Below, piece after piece: positions 43,258 through 52,231 of a stretch of 64,000 nt of DNA. The notes under the pieces are model-generated. The model saw only the letters and a program-made list of their open reading frames with translations. It was not told the DNA's origin and made no database searches. Positions within the stretch are counted from its first letter, which is position 1, and every line of letters starts with the position of its first letter. The position numbers and the translations under genes were made by a program. The stretch lies in contig NZ_JAHVXI010000005.1 of assembly GCF_021032705.1 (NCBI RefSeq), positions 186,001-250,000 of the forward strand. The letters run 5' to 3'. The stretch comes from Psychroserpens luteolus (GTDB lineage: Bacteria > Bacteroidota > Bacteroidia > Flavobacteriales > Flavobacteriaceae).

Positions 43258-45543
43258 TTACGACACCTTTTCAAGTTTAAATTCTGGTTGATCACCGGAA
43301 GGTTTTCTCTTCTGAATGTGCTCGGAAATGGTTTGGAAAAATTCATAGTTATCAAACGGCTTTGTGATAATTCCGTCAAAACCTATTCCCTTGTAATCTT
43401 CTTTCACCTGTTCAATATCTGCTGCAGTTAAGGCAATAATTGGTGTTTCATCATCAAATTCACGGATAGCTTTAGTGGATTCATTTCCATTCATAACTGG
43501 CATGTTGATGTCCATTAAAATTAAATCAAAACCGGTGTCTTGATGAGCTTCTAAAGCTTCTAATCCGTTTTTGGCAACCACGCATTCATAGTTTTCACGT
43601 TGGAGTAAATTTTGAGTAACGATTTGATTGATCTTATTATCTTCGGCAACTAATATTTTATACTTTTTAGTTAGAGATATTGCTTTGCCTTTTGCTTTTT
43701 TAGCTTTCGTTTTTTCAACTTTAGCATCCTTATCTATTTCAAAAGTCAATTCGAAACTAAATGTAGTACCCATATCTGTTTCACTATCGACTTCTAAGGT
43801 ACTTCCAAACAACTCTATGATATTTTTGGTAATTGGTAATCCTAATCCAGTCCCTTGATAATTAGTATTGCTGTTTTTATCTAGTTGAGAAAAGTTTTCA
43901 AATATCAATCGCTGTTTCTCCTTCGGAATTCCTGGACCATTGTCTTCTATTTCAAAGCCTAATGAGACTTTATCTGCACTAGTATTTAAAAGTTTTACTC
44001 TAACATCTATTTTTCCATTTTCAGTGAACTTAATGCTATTTCCAATTAAGTTTATTAAAACCTGAGACAAGCGAACATTATCACATTTGATGAAATCGGG
44101 AATATTTTTATCTATTGAAATCTGTATTTGATTATTGGTTTCCTCTAATCTATAATCAAAAGAATTCACTAGATTTTCTATCAACATTCTAATATTAACA
44201 GTGACATTTTTTAGTTCTATTTTTTGAGATTCGATTTTTCCTATCTGCAAAATATCATTAACTAAGTTAAGTAAATAATCCCCAGAATACTTTAACGATT
44301 TTAGAAACTTAGTATCTTTAGCACTAAGGTCATTATTTTTAAGAAGTAATGACGTTAATCCTACAACACCATATAGTGGTGTTCTTAATTCATGAGTCAC
44401 ATTGGAAATAAAATTACTTTTTAGTTCGGATGATTTTTCGGCTTGATTTTTAGCCACCTCTAATTGCTTGTTTCTGGCTTCTAAAATATGACTTAACTTA
44501 CGTTTAGACACATAACTTCTATACATTGTCAATAAGGAGATAAATAATAAAAATACAGTAATGGTTATGATGACATTTACATTTTTGATCTTATTACTCT
44601 TCACTAATTGCTCTATTCTCTCGTTATTAGCTAACTGAGCTACATTTTTGTAGTTTTCAATAGAAAATCTTGATTCTGCAATAATGCCCTGTCTAATCTT
44701 TTCCTCATTAATGTATTTATCTCTGTAAGTGTTATGCATTAACAATGCCTCATAAGCCTGCTTGTCGTTTTCTAACCACGCATATGTTGTTGATACTTTC
44801 TTATAGATATTACTTAGTAATTCATTTTTATTTTCAAAATCAATCGAATTATGATGCTCCAAAAGATCTGCTGCAGTTAATAATGATAAGTTGGCACTAT
44901 TATATAGCTCTTTAGCAATAAAATATTCACCTTGAATGAAATACCATCGCGCTTTAGAAAACCCTTGATCTTCAATATATGCCAAACAGCTTTCTGCTCT
45001 TGATAAATGAACTAATGCCTTGGGAAGATTATTAGTTTTAATATATAGTTTAGATAAGTTTAATCTTATATCAAATAAGACCTCATCTCTCTTATCGGCA
45101 TTATATTGATCTCTTACATTGTATTTATTACCGTAATAAATAGCCTTTTCAAAATACTGTATCGCATCTGTTGGAGGTATTTTATGCATATACATTTGAC
45201 CTAACTTCAAATACGAACTCGCTAATAAAAAATTATCGCCTTCTTTTTTTGACGCTTCAATAACTGTATTAAAGCTGGCTTTTGCTTTTTTGTCTTCATG
45301 CATAAATTTATAAATCTTACCAATGGTAAAATTAGCCAATGCTGTTCCGTAGCTATCATTTATTGAATCTGATAGTTTAATAGCCTGATTAAATAAGTTG
45401 AAGGATTTTGCAAGGTCATTATTGTTATAATGATATAATGCACGATCGTTGATACTATCAATTTTTTTGATAATATCTCGTTCTGTTTGACTGAAAGACA
45501 GAAGGGAACACAACAGAAAACAGCAGAGTAGGTTTGCTTTCAT
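43258..45543 (-). CDS. TPR-containing hybrid histidine kinase/response regulator
   Basis: 761 residues, paralogue of the kinase at 22998 with the same order: signal peptide (1-18), periplasmic TPRs (about 30-300), membrane helix 322-342, HisKA with His384 in SNVTHELRTP, HATPase with Asn502 (LIGNSIKF), EDNGPGIP and GTGLGLPI, a Lys/Ala-rich linker, and a receiver with Asp678 (LILMDINMP) and Lys728. No DNA-binding output is fused. The gene lies convergent to the kynurenine cluster, and its promoter region carries phased repeats related to those before the other kinase. Confidence 0.93.
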   Translation of the reverse strand: MKANLLCCFLLCSLLSFSQTERDIIKKIDSINDRALYHYNNNDLAKSFNLFNQAIKLSDSINDSYGTALANFTIGKIYKFMHEDKKAKASFNTVIEASKKEGDNFLLASSYLKLGQMYMHKIPPTDAIQYFEKAIYYGNKYNVRDQYNADKRDEVLFDIRLNLSKLYIKTNNLPKALVHLSRAESCLAYIEDQGFSKARWYFIQGEYFIAKELYNSANLSLLTAADLLEHHNSIDFENKNELLSNIYKKVSTTYAWLENDKQAYEALLMHNTYRDKYINEEKIRQGIIAESRFSIENYKNVAQLANNERIEQLVKSNKIKNVNVIITITVFLLFISLLTMYRSYVSKRKLSHILEARNKQLEVAKNQAEKSSELKSNFISNVTHELRTPLYGVVGLTSLLLKNNDLSAKDTKFLKSLKYSGDYLLNLVNDILQIGKIESQKIELKNVTVNIRMLIENLVNSFDYRLEETNNQIQISIDKNIPDFIKCDNVRLSQVLINLIGNSIKFTENGKIDVRVKLLNTSADKVSLGFEIEDNGPGIPKEKQRLIFENFSQLDKNSNTNYQGTGLGLPITKNIIELFGSTLEVDSETDMGTTFSFELTFEIDKDAKVEKTKAKKAKGKAISLTKKYKILVAEDNKINQIVTQNLLQRENYECVVAKNGLEALEAHQDTGFDLILMDINMPVMNGNESTKAIREFDDETPIIALTAADIEQVKEDYKGIGFDGIITKPFDNYEFFQTISEHIQKRKPSGDQPEFKLEKVS

Positions 45544-45571
45544 ATATCAATTTAAGTTAATTTGGGAAGGA

Positions 45572-45600
45572 CAAAGTATCTCATAGTAGCTTAGTTACAA
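45572..45600 (-). promoter_or_regulatory. Promoter of the hybrid kinase gene
   Basis: On the minus strand, TTG (45600-45598) stands 18 bases before ATACTTTG (45579-45572), a near TAnnTTTG element. The spacing fits the Bacteroidota -33/-7 promoter. Confidence 0.45.
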
Positions 45601-45606
45601 CAAAAT

Positions 45607-45668
45607 AATCGTTGAATACACTTTTTTATCGGATAAACTTCACAAAACGAAAACCAAAATCGATGAAA
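45607..45668 (-). promoter_or_regulatory. Candidate phased operator upstream of the kinase promoter
   Basis: Minus strand shows TTTCATCGAT (45668-45659), TTTATCCGATAAA (palindrome-like, around 45625-45637) and TATTCAACGATT (45618-45607). The CGAT cores lie 31 and 20 bases apart, i.e. about three and two DNA turns, just upstream of -33, where an activator would sit. Confidence 0.35.
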
Positions 45669-45693
45669 TGCACATTGATTTTAAAGGGTATTT

Positions 45694-45724
45694 AAAAACC
45701 TCTTCAAAATATGAAGAGGTTTTT
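45694..45724 (-). terminator. Terminator of the subtilase gene
   Basis: 13-bp perfect stem (core ACCTCTTCA / TGAAGAGGT, 45694-45706 / 45712-45724), 5-base loop, with T-runs on both strands. It lies 23 bases past the subtilase stop. Confidence 0.9.
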
Positions 45725-45746
45725 CATTAATTAAAAATCAAACGTT

Positions 45747-47255
45747 TTATTGAACGGCCTGTAAAGCATCAATATTTCCATAGCCAAAGCTTCCATTTTT
45801 GTATGGATAAAAATCGGCCGATTGCTTCAATCTATTGAGCACTTGTGTTCTACTCCAACTTGGATGTCTGGACCATACTAAAGCAGCTATTCCAGCCGTA
45901 GTAGCAGTTGCTACAGACGATCCACCTGTATAACGACGATCACCATTATAAAACCCTAATACTGGAGGTGCTTTACTCGTATTATTATCGCCTTCCATTA
46001 CAATGGTAAAGTCAATCTTACTTCCGCTATGACACGTGTCGCAACGCTCATAATTACTACCATCATCAACGCCTGTTACAGCCACAGTTTCACTCATAGT
46101 CGCTGGAAAAATCACTCCAAACCCATTTGTAAAGCTTGTTGATGTTCCTCCTGCTGCAAATATCAGCTTCCCTTTACTATAAGCATATTTTACGGCGTCT
46201 TTTATATTTCCTATAGACCATACATATCCTATAGACATAGAGATAATTTTCACATCACTTCTATTTCCTAATTGTGTTAAAGCTTTAGACACGCCTTTAC
46301 GTTCGTGATAATCATTTAATAATACATCTTCTGTTGCACGATAAGCTACTAAATTGGCATTATAAGCAACACCAACTGGCATGCCATTATCATTACGAGG
46401 CGAAGCCATAGTTGACCCCATAGCTGTACCATGACCGCATTTGTCGTGCGGACCATCATAATTATTAGACCACCACCAAGCTGAGTCTATAAATGTTCCA
46501 TATTTTTGAACAAAACGACCATTGGAATAGCCATCATTTATCCCAGAAGAATTTAATAAGGATTGGGATTGAGACACACCTGTATCTATGAGGCCAATAG
46601 TAACACCAGACCCTGTTGATAAGTTCCATGCTTGTTGAATGTTATGCTCATCGAAATGCCAAGATACTTGTGCATTATTAGGGCTTATTGTTGAATAATG
46701 AGCAGGATTAATATAATCGCCATTTTTATCACAACCTGAACTTGAACGCTCAGCATTTTCATTGAAACTAAATAGATTATAACCATTAGGCTCTAAATAA
46801 CGAACATCTTTATGTTTTTTAAGTGCAATGATTGTTTCAATATGTTCGACACCAATATCTATAACTGTTAAAATATCTTGCTCTACAAGTATGAGGTCTG
46901 TTTTATCTATTTTCTCATTATCGGCTACAATGTCTATTAAGCCATTCTTTTTGGCTTCCAATTCTGAGTCTCTTGCTTCACTAAAACTTTGGCCTTCATT
47001 TCCATAACCAATGGTTAATACGTTTTGTCCATGAACAACGGCACTCCATAAAAAGTGTGCATCTTCTTTACTCCAATCAAAGTCGCCTGTTTCACGAATG
47101 GTTTGGCTAATACGGCTATTGATTTGATCAACGGTAAGTGGGTCTTTGGGGAATTGAATATCTTGAGATTCGATTTCAATACTAGTATCTTCTTTAGAAC
47201 AAGATACCATGGTAATTGCTATAAGTAGCAACACCTTTAAGTACATTTTTTTCAT
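45747..47255 (-). CDS. Subtilisin-like serine protease lipoprotein (S8)
   Basis: 502 residues. Lipoprotein signal with the modified cysteine at 19 (AITMVSC), an N-terminal prodomain-like part, then an S8 domain. The catalytic triad is present: Asp224 (GLIDTG), His275 (CGHGTAMGS) and Ser447 (GGSSVAT). The oxyanion-hole Asn found in most subtilases (AAGN) is Gly370 here (IFAAGGTS). There are extra cysteines (CDTCH) near 405. No T9SS domain; the lipid anchor would hold it on the envelope. It is monocistronic. Confidence 0.92.
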   Translation of the reverse strand: MKKMYLKVLLLIAITMVSCSKEDTSIEIESQDIQFPKDPLTVDQINSRISQTIRETGDFDWSKEDAHFLWSAVVHGQNVLTIGYGNEGQSFSEARDSELEAKKNGLIDIVADNEKIDKTDLILVEQDILTVIDIGVEHIETIIALKKHKDVRYLEPNGYNLFSFNENAERSSSGCDKNGDYINPAHYSTISPNNAQVSWHFDEHNIQQAWNLSTGSGVTIGLIDTGVSQSQSLLNSSGINDGYSNGRFVQKYGTFIDSAWWWSNNYDGPHDKCGHGTAMGSTMASPRNDNGMPVGVAYNANLVAYRATEDVLLNDYHERKGVSKALTQLGNRSDVKIISMSIGYVWSIGNIKDAVKYAYSKGKLIFAAGGTSTSFTNGFGVIFPATMSETVAVTGVDDGSNYERCDTCHSGSKIDFTIVMEGDNNTSKAPPVLGFYNGDRRYTGGSSVATATTAGIAALVWSRHPSWSRTQVLNRLKQSADFYPYKNGSFGYGNIDALQAVQ

Positions 47256-47370
47256 TTAATATAATTTAGATGGTTAATGATTTTCTAAATATATTAAATA
47301 ATCAAAATGTATTCGCATAAAAAATTGCGATTTTCATTGAAAAAATAAACACAAATTATGAATTCGATAA

Positions 47371-47658
47371 TTAGGGATTTCGACGCACAGAACCTGTAAA
47401 GTCTTCAAGATCATCCTTTACTTTATTAATCTCTTGAGTGATCTCTTTTGTAACACTCGAATCAATACCTTGTTTTTCGGCACTTTTAGTGATTTCAGAT
47501 TTTATATCACTAGATGCGTCTTTTAGCATACGCATACCTTTACCCAAGCCACGAGCTATTTCAGGTATTTTATCTGCACCAAATACCATGACTACAATAA
47601 CAAGAATAAAAAGAATCTCTGTAGTACCAATAAATAATAATGTAGCTTGTTGTATCAC
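47371..47658 (-). CDS. tatA: Sec-independent protein translocase subunit TatA
   Basis: 95 residues: short N-terminus, membrane helix (TEILFILVIVVMVFGADKIPEIARGLGKGM, where FG and the amphipathic helix are diagnostic), then a charged tail. TatA forms the pore for folded, twin-arginine-tagged proteins. The start is GTG at 47658. A TATATTTG promoter element ends only 4 bases before it, so the message may be leaderless. tatC and tatB are not adjacent. A twin-arginine substrate candidate is encoded at 54594. Confidence 0.92.
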   Translation of the reverse strand: MIQQATLLFIGTTEILFILVIVVMVFGADKIPEIARGLGKGMRMLKDASSDIKSEITKSAEKQGIDSSVTKEITQEINKVKDDLEDFTGSVRRNP

Positions 47659-47662
47659 GATG

Positions 47663-47670
47663 CAAATATA
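47663..47670 (-). promoter_or_regulatory. -7 promoter element abutting the tatA start
   Basis: Minus strand TATATTTG, exact TAnnTTTG match, ending 4 bases before the GTG codon. It predicts transcription starting at or next to the start codon. Confidence 0.5.
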
Positions 47671-47717
47671 ATGAGTTGTTTGTTATTACATATACTATTT
47701 ATATAAATTATGGAGTT

Positions 47718-47748
47718 AAAAAAAGCCGATATTATAATATCGGCTTTT
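47718..47748 (-). terminator. Terminator of the M1 peptidase gene (28-bp palindrome)
   Basis: 47721-47748 is a perfect palindrome (arms AAAAGCCGATATTA and its complement, no spacer). On the minus strand it ends in a T-run, right after the M1 peptidase stop at 47769. On the plus strand it also has TTTT. Confidence 0.9.
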
Positions 47749-47768
47749 ATATGTATTCAAAGAATTGA

Positions 47769-50066
47769 TTATCCTTTTACTTTGTTTTTGAATTTGTCAA
47801 AATCACTTTCTTTCACTTCTCTTGGCCACGAATTATTTGACGTATCAATATCTGCAGTCTCTAAGTTTGGATCAACTTTTATAGATATAATTTCTTTTTC
47901 AGAAGCAACGGCTTTGCTTACTTCATTATCATTAAATCTCCAAATTTGAGCAGGATATGTTTCTGTTTTTGAAGTACCATCAGCATAAGTAAATTCAACA
48001 ATAATTGGCATTACTAATCCGCCTGGCTTCTCAAACGTAATATTATAGAAATACTTAGGTTGCTTGATGCTTTTACGTTCTTCGGCAGTAAAGTTATCCA
48101 TCATATACTCTTTTAAAGTTGGCGAATTATCTGCTGATGTTCCCTTACGTAATTTTTCATCAAACTCCTCACTTCCCTCTTCAACTAAGTATACCAATTC
48201 CACCTCATCCAAATTGATATTTCTGCTCGAAGCGTAGTTTTTGGCATATTGATTTGGTTCTGAAGTCACATAGTACTTTTTAACCTCTTTAAGACCAATA
48301 TCTACCCAATCTGTCGTATAGAACCAACCTCTCCAATACCAATCCAAATCAAATGCAGAAGCATCTTCCATGGTACGGAAAAAATCTTCAGGTGTTGGGT
48401 GTTTGAACATCCATCGGTTAGCATACTCCTTGAATGCATAATCAAATAGTTCACGACCCATTACTGTTTCTCTCAAGATATTTAATGCGGTAGCAGGTTT
48501 CCCATAGGCATTATTTCCAAATTGATATGTATTTAAACCTTTTGTCATGATTGGAGCAATATAGTCCTGATTTCCTCCCATATATCTTGTGATATTCTTA
48601 GCAGGTCCACGACGTGATGGGTACTTATCATCTCCTGGCGATAAAGCTGTAGGATACCATTCGCCAAAATCTTGTTCGGCTACATACTGCATAAAAGTAT
48701 TTAAACCTTCATCCATCCAGGTCCATTGACGTTCGTCACTATTAACAATCATTGGGAAGAAGTTATGCCCTACTTCGTGAATAATTACACTCATCATTCC
48801 ATATTTGGTACGATCGTCATAATTACCATCTTTATCAGGTCTTCCATAGTTCCAACAAATCATTGGATATTCCATTCCTTGACGTCTTGCGTGAACTGAA
48901 ATTGCTTTGTGATATGGGTAATCAAATGTCATACGCGAATATGATTTTAATGTACTCGCTACAGCTTTAGTTGACCATTGTTCCCAAAGTGGATTTCCTT
49001 CCTTAGAATATAGTGATACTGCCATTACATCTTTATTGCCTATTTTGACAGCCATCATATCCCATATGTATTTTCTAGATGTAGCAAATCCAAAGTCTCT
49101 TACATTTTCTGCATAGAGTTTCCAGGTTTTCTTTTTATTTGAACGCCCCTTTTCTCTGGCTTCTGCTTCATCTTGAGTAGAAATAACAACAGGTTCTTTA
49201 TATGACTTTTTGGCTTTCTCGTAACGCTTCATCATATCATTTGAAAACACCTCTTTTCTATTGGTCAACTTACCAGTACCATCTAATAAGTGATCGGCTG
49301 GAACGGTAATATTCACTTCAAAATTTCCAAATGGTAATGCAAATTCATCACGTCCCCAAAATTGTGAATTTTGCCAACCTTCAACATCGTTATAAACTGC
49401 CATTCTTGGGTAGAACTGAGCGATTACATAGTTTCTATTTCCGTCAGGGAATAATTCATAACCAGAACGTCCGCCATCAGTCACATGATTGTTGATTTGG
49501 TACCACCATTTAATACTAAAAGAAAATTTATCTCCCGTTTTCATTGGCTTTGGCAATTCAACTCGCATCATGGTTTGATTGATCATGTGAGGTAACGCTT
49601 TACCATCTGTTCCTTTCACACTCTCCACATTGAATCCACCATCAAAACGCTCAGACATATAAGATGACGTAAATCTTGAAGGTGACATTGCTGGTGTAAT
49701 TCTACTTGAATTGATATCTCTTGAAGGTGAATCTTTCTGACGCACATTTTGATCTAATTGCACCCACAAGTAACTCAACTCATCTGGAGAATTATTTGTA
49801 TAGGTAATCGTTTCATTACCACTCAATACAGCCGTATCATCGTTGATCTCAATGTCCATCTTGTAATCGGCCTGTTGCTGATAATACGCTGGACCGGGAG
49901 CTCCAGAACCTGTTCTGTACATGTTTGGAGTGGAAAATTCATCATAGAGCTGTTTAAACTTGTTCTGGTTCGTATGACCAGTTTGTGGCTCAGGCTCTTG
50001 ATCTTGTGCTATTGCATTGAAGGAAATAAATGCAATAGATAAACAAAGGTATTTTACTAATTTCAT
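47769..50066 (-). CDS. Exported M1 family zinc aminopeptidase
   Basis: 765 residues. Signal peptide about 1-20 (CLSIAFISFNAIAQ). The zinc site is complete: HEVGH at 430-434 and Glu453 in WMDEGLNTF, giving HExxH-x18-E. An N-terminal beta domain (YKMDIEINDDTAVLSGNETITYTN) precedes it, and a helical and C-terminal part follows. In Bacteroidota such periplasmic M1 peptidases trim peptides for uptake. The usual GxMEN exopeptidase motif is not evident (RQGMEYPMICW is the nearest match). A DUF6702 gene lies 23 bases upstream on the same strand and is probably cotranscribed. Confidence 0.93.
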   Translation of the reverse strand: MKLVKYLCLSIAFISFNAIAQDQEPEPQTGHTNQNKFKQLYDEFSTPNMYRTGSGAPGPAYYQQQADYKMDIEINDDTAVLSGNETITYTNNSPDELSYLWVQLDQNVRQKDSPSRDINSSRITPAMSPSRFTSSYMSERFDGGFNVESVKGTDGKALPHMINQTMMRVELPKPMKTGDKFSFSIKWWYQINNHVTDGGRSGYELFPDGNRNYVIAQFYPRMAVYNDVEGWQNSQFWGRDEFALPFGNFEVNITVPADHLLDGTGKLTNRKEVFSNDMMKRYEKAKKSYKEPVVISTQDEAEAREKGRSNKKKTWKLYAENVRDFGFATSRKYIWDMMAVKIGNKDVMAVSLYSKEGNPLWEQWSTKAVASTLKSYSRMTFDYPYHKAISVHARRQGMEYPMICWNYGRPDKDGNYDDRTKYGMMSVIIHEVGHNFFPMIVNSDERQWTWMDEGLNTFMQYVAEQDFGEWYPTALSPGDDKYPSRRGPAKNITRYMGGNQDYIAPIMTKGLNTYQFGNNAYGKPATALNILRETVMGRELFDYAFKEYANRWMFKHPTPEDFFRTMEDASAFDLDWYWRGWFYTTDWVDIGLKEVKKYYVTSEPNQYAKNYASSRNINLDEVELVYLVEEGSEEFDEKLRKGTSADNSPTLKEYMMDNFTAEERKSIKQPKYFYNITFEKPGGLVMPIIVEFTYADGTSKTETYPAQIWRFNDNEVSKAVASEKEIISIKVDPNLETADIDTSNNSWPREVKESDFDKFKNKVKG

Positions 50067-50089
50067 AGCTGTTATTAAAAAAGGTTGAT

Positions 50090-50590
50090 TTATTTAAAAT
50101 TTAAGTATTGATTCGTATCGTCTTTAGTAAATATCAAATTATTGACTTTGGAATTTATTTTCGTTTTTACGACATTTTTTTGCTTCGGAAATGCATCAAA
50201 AAGCACAGTATTACTCATTTCTATAGTGGTTATCTTGTCAATGTTTTCAATTTCCAAATAACAAACCACTATATCATTATCATATTCTTTACCTATATAG
50301 TTGAATGCGACTTCCCGAGTATTAATTTTGATCTCAATTTTTTGGTTTAAGTATTTTTTGACATACTCATCAACGATTGGTTTCTCGTCAACAGAAGTCA
50401 TTTTAATACTTTCATCATAGCGTTCCTGAAGTGTCAACTCTAAATCGGCAATATCGATTCTAGAAATGATTTGAACCGCTTTTTTCTCTTTTACGTAGCT
50501 CACCTGAGTCACACTCACATAATATTTGTGAGCAGTTGTTGCTGCAAAAGGAAAAATAATAGCCAGTAAAGTGACCTTTAAAAAGTTCAT
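50090..50590 (-). CDS. DUF6702 family exported protein
   Basis: About 166 residues from the ATG read from 50590; a TTG three codons earlier is possible. It has a signal peptide (MNFLKVTLLAIIFPFAATTA), then a compact beta-rich domain beginning HKYYVSVTQVSYVKEKKAVQIISRIDIADLE and ending NLIFTKDDTNQYLNF. The HKYYVSVTQ start is the DUF6702 hallmark. It is typically found next to a periplasmic M1 peptidase in Flavobacteriia, as here, so a shared job is likely though undefined. Confidence 0.85.
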   Translation of the reverse strand: MNFLKVTLLAIIFPFAATTAHKYYVSVTQVSYVKEKKAVQIISRIDIADLELTLQERYDESIKMTSVDEKPIVDEYVKKYLNQKIEIKINTREVAFNYIGKEYDNDIVVCYLEIENIDKITTIEMSNTVLFDAFPKQKNVVKTKINSKVNNLIFTKDDTNQYLNFK

Positions 50591-50676
50591 AACAATCAAT
50601 AAGTGGTAAAAATAGCCATTTTACCAAATTATTTTACCTTAAAAAATGTTAATAATATCTTTAAGTTTTTGAAGTA

Positions 50677-51477
50677 TTAATCTTTTGTCTCTTCATCAAC
50701 ATCTTTAAATGTGTAAAGTTTATGTAATAAGAATTCATAGGTTTTTAAGCTATTATTACCTTTACATAGCCCTGTGAATTTTGGATCATCAGAAATATAA
50801 TAAAAGAACTCTGTTTTTAATTGTGTATCTATCTCATAGTTTTCGAACAACAAATCTGAAAACTCAGCCATCATTTTTTTTAAGCACTTATCTTGCTCTT
50901 CAAGTAAGACAGCGCGTTTGAGTTTTTTTGTTCGACCCGAAATTTTATTTAGGATTTTATGAATATTAATCCCAACAAACAGTGGTGCTATAACTATTGA
51001 TTTGCCAGCATCGGCTTCATATAATTTACGCTCTTTTTGGGTTTTTTGTTTTCCAACATAGCCAGGTATCCCGACATCATAAAAATTGATATCGCGTTTC
51101 GCATCACTATTTTCGATATCTGAAGACAAATTACCTGTTAAAACTTTACCAACAACGACCTCATCTAATTCATTAACTCTATCAGTAAGTGTAATGACTA
51201 CAGATTTCATATCTAAGGTTGTTTTGGTAACTACAAAGCTTTGAGGTATATACTGAACACTAGAAATTAAAAGTGTATCATTGAGTTTTACTGGGATTTC
51301 AAACGCTCCTTTATCGTTAGTAACAGTAAACTTTTGAGCTGTAATATTAAGCACGTGGATGCTTTCCAAATCTGAGCTCGCCACAACCTTTCCTTTTAAT
51401 TGTATGGATTGAGCATTATTGTAGTTGCAACTGAACACTGCAAAAATTAAAAATAATATATACTCAATCTTTTTCAA
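50677..51477 (-). CDS. Carboxypeptidase regulatory-like domain protein, paralogue 3
   Basis: 266 residues, third of three tandem relatives. Signal peptide (IEYILFLIFAVFSC), then a CarboxypepD_reg-like beta domain (about 25-105; IQLKGKVVASSDLESIHVLNITAQKFTVTNDKGAFEIPVKLNDTLLIS). A shared stretch VVVGKVLTGNLSSDIENSDAKRDINFYDVGIPGY follows, then a helical C-terminal half. There is no enzymatic motif and no TonB-dependent barrel, unlike SusC proteins that carry the same N-domain. The start overlaps the previous gene by 14 bases. Function unknown. Confidence 0.85.
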   Translation of the reverse strand: MKKIEYILFLIFAVFSCNYNNAQSIQLKGKVVASSDLESIHVLNITAQKFTVTNDKGAFEIPVKLNDTLLISSVQYIPQSFVVTKTTLDMKSVVITLTDRVNELDEVVVGKVLTGNLSSDIENSDAKRDINFYDVGIPGYVGKQKTQKERKLYEADAGKSIVIAPLFVGINIHKILNKISGRTKKLKRAVLLEEQDKCLKKMMAEFSDLLFENYEIDTQLKTEFFYYISDDPKFTGLCKGNNSLKTYEFLLHKLYTFKDVDEETKD

Positions 51478-52231
51478 GCCTTCGTTTAAATTTTTTGAGT
51501 TTTTCCTTTAAAAACTCTAGCATTTTTATTTCATCCTTTGTTTTACTGAGTGGTAAAAATTTTGGATCATCTCCACTAAAATAAAAAAATTCTTTTCGTT
51601 TGGTAGCATCCAAAGTATCAGTATCGAAAAGCATTTCAGAAAATTTAGCTTCAACTTGATCTACCGCTTTATTCAGTTCTTCACGTTTAATTTGTTCTTT
51701 TAATCGCTTTGTTCGTCCAGAAATCCAATTAATCAATGGATTTAAAGGCACAATTCCACCACCACTTTTTGCTTCATATAATCGTCGTTCGCTTTGTTTC
51801 ATTCTAGGCCCAGTATATCCTGGGATGCCTACATCATAAAAATTAATATCCCGTTTAACTTCTGTGTTTTCAATGTCAGACATCAGATCACCAGTAAGTA
51901 CTTTTCCAACAACTACTTCATCTAGCAAATTCACATTATCCTCAAGGTTTACAATCATCGATTGGGTTTGCATGATAATATCAGTAACAATAACTTCTTT
52001 TGGCTTATACTGAACACCAGACACCATAATTGTATCGTTTAGCTTTGCAGGAATCTCAAACACTCCCTTATCGTTAGTAATAGTAAATTTACTGGCTGTT
52101 TTGTTTATGATATGAATACCAACGAGATCACCACTAGCTACAATTTTGCCCGAAATATCTTTAGTTTGTGCAACTAATCCTGAAGAAAACAAAACGATCA
52201 GTAAAAAGAAAAAAAGTTTATTCCTTATCAC
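51464..52231 (-). CDS. Carboxypeptidase regulatory-like domain protein, paralogue 2
   Basis: 255 residues with a signal peptide (LFFFLLIVLFSSGLVAQ) and the same layout as its neighbour: a CarboxypepD_reg-like domain (ISGKIVASGDLVGIHIINKTASKFTITNDKGVFEIPAKLNDTIMVS), then VVVGKVLTGDLMSDIENTEVKRDINFYDVGIPGY, then a Lys/Glu-rich helical tail. It is clearly the closest paralogue of the 50677 gene and arose by tandem duplication. Overlaps of 14 bases on both sides imply translational coupling of all three. Confidence 0.85.
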   Translation of the reverse strand: MIRNKLFFFLLIVLFSSGLVAQTKDISGKIVASGDLVGIHIINKTASKFTITNDKGVFEIPAKLNDTIMVSGVQYKPKEVIVTDIIMQTQSMIVNLEDNVNLLDEVVVGKVLTGDLMSDIENTEVKRDINFYDVGIPGYTGPRMKQSERRLYEAKSGGGIVPLNPLINWISGRTKRLKEQIKREELNKAVDQVEAKFSEMLFDTDTLDATKRKEFFYFSGDDPKFLPLSKTKDEIKMLEFLKEKLKKFKRRLEKD

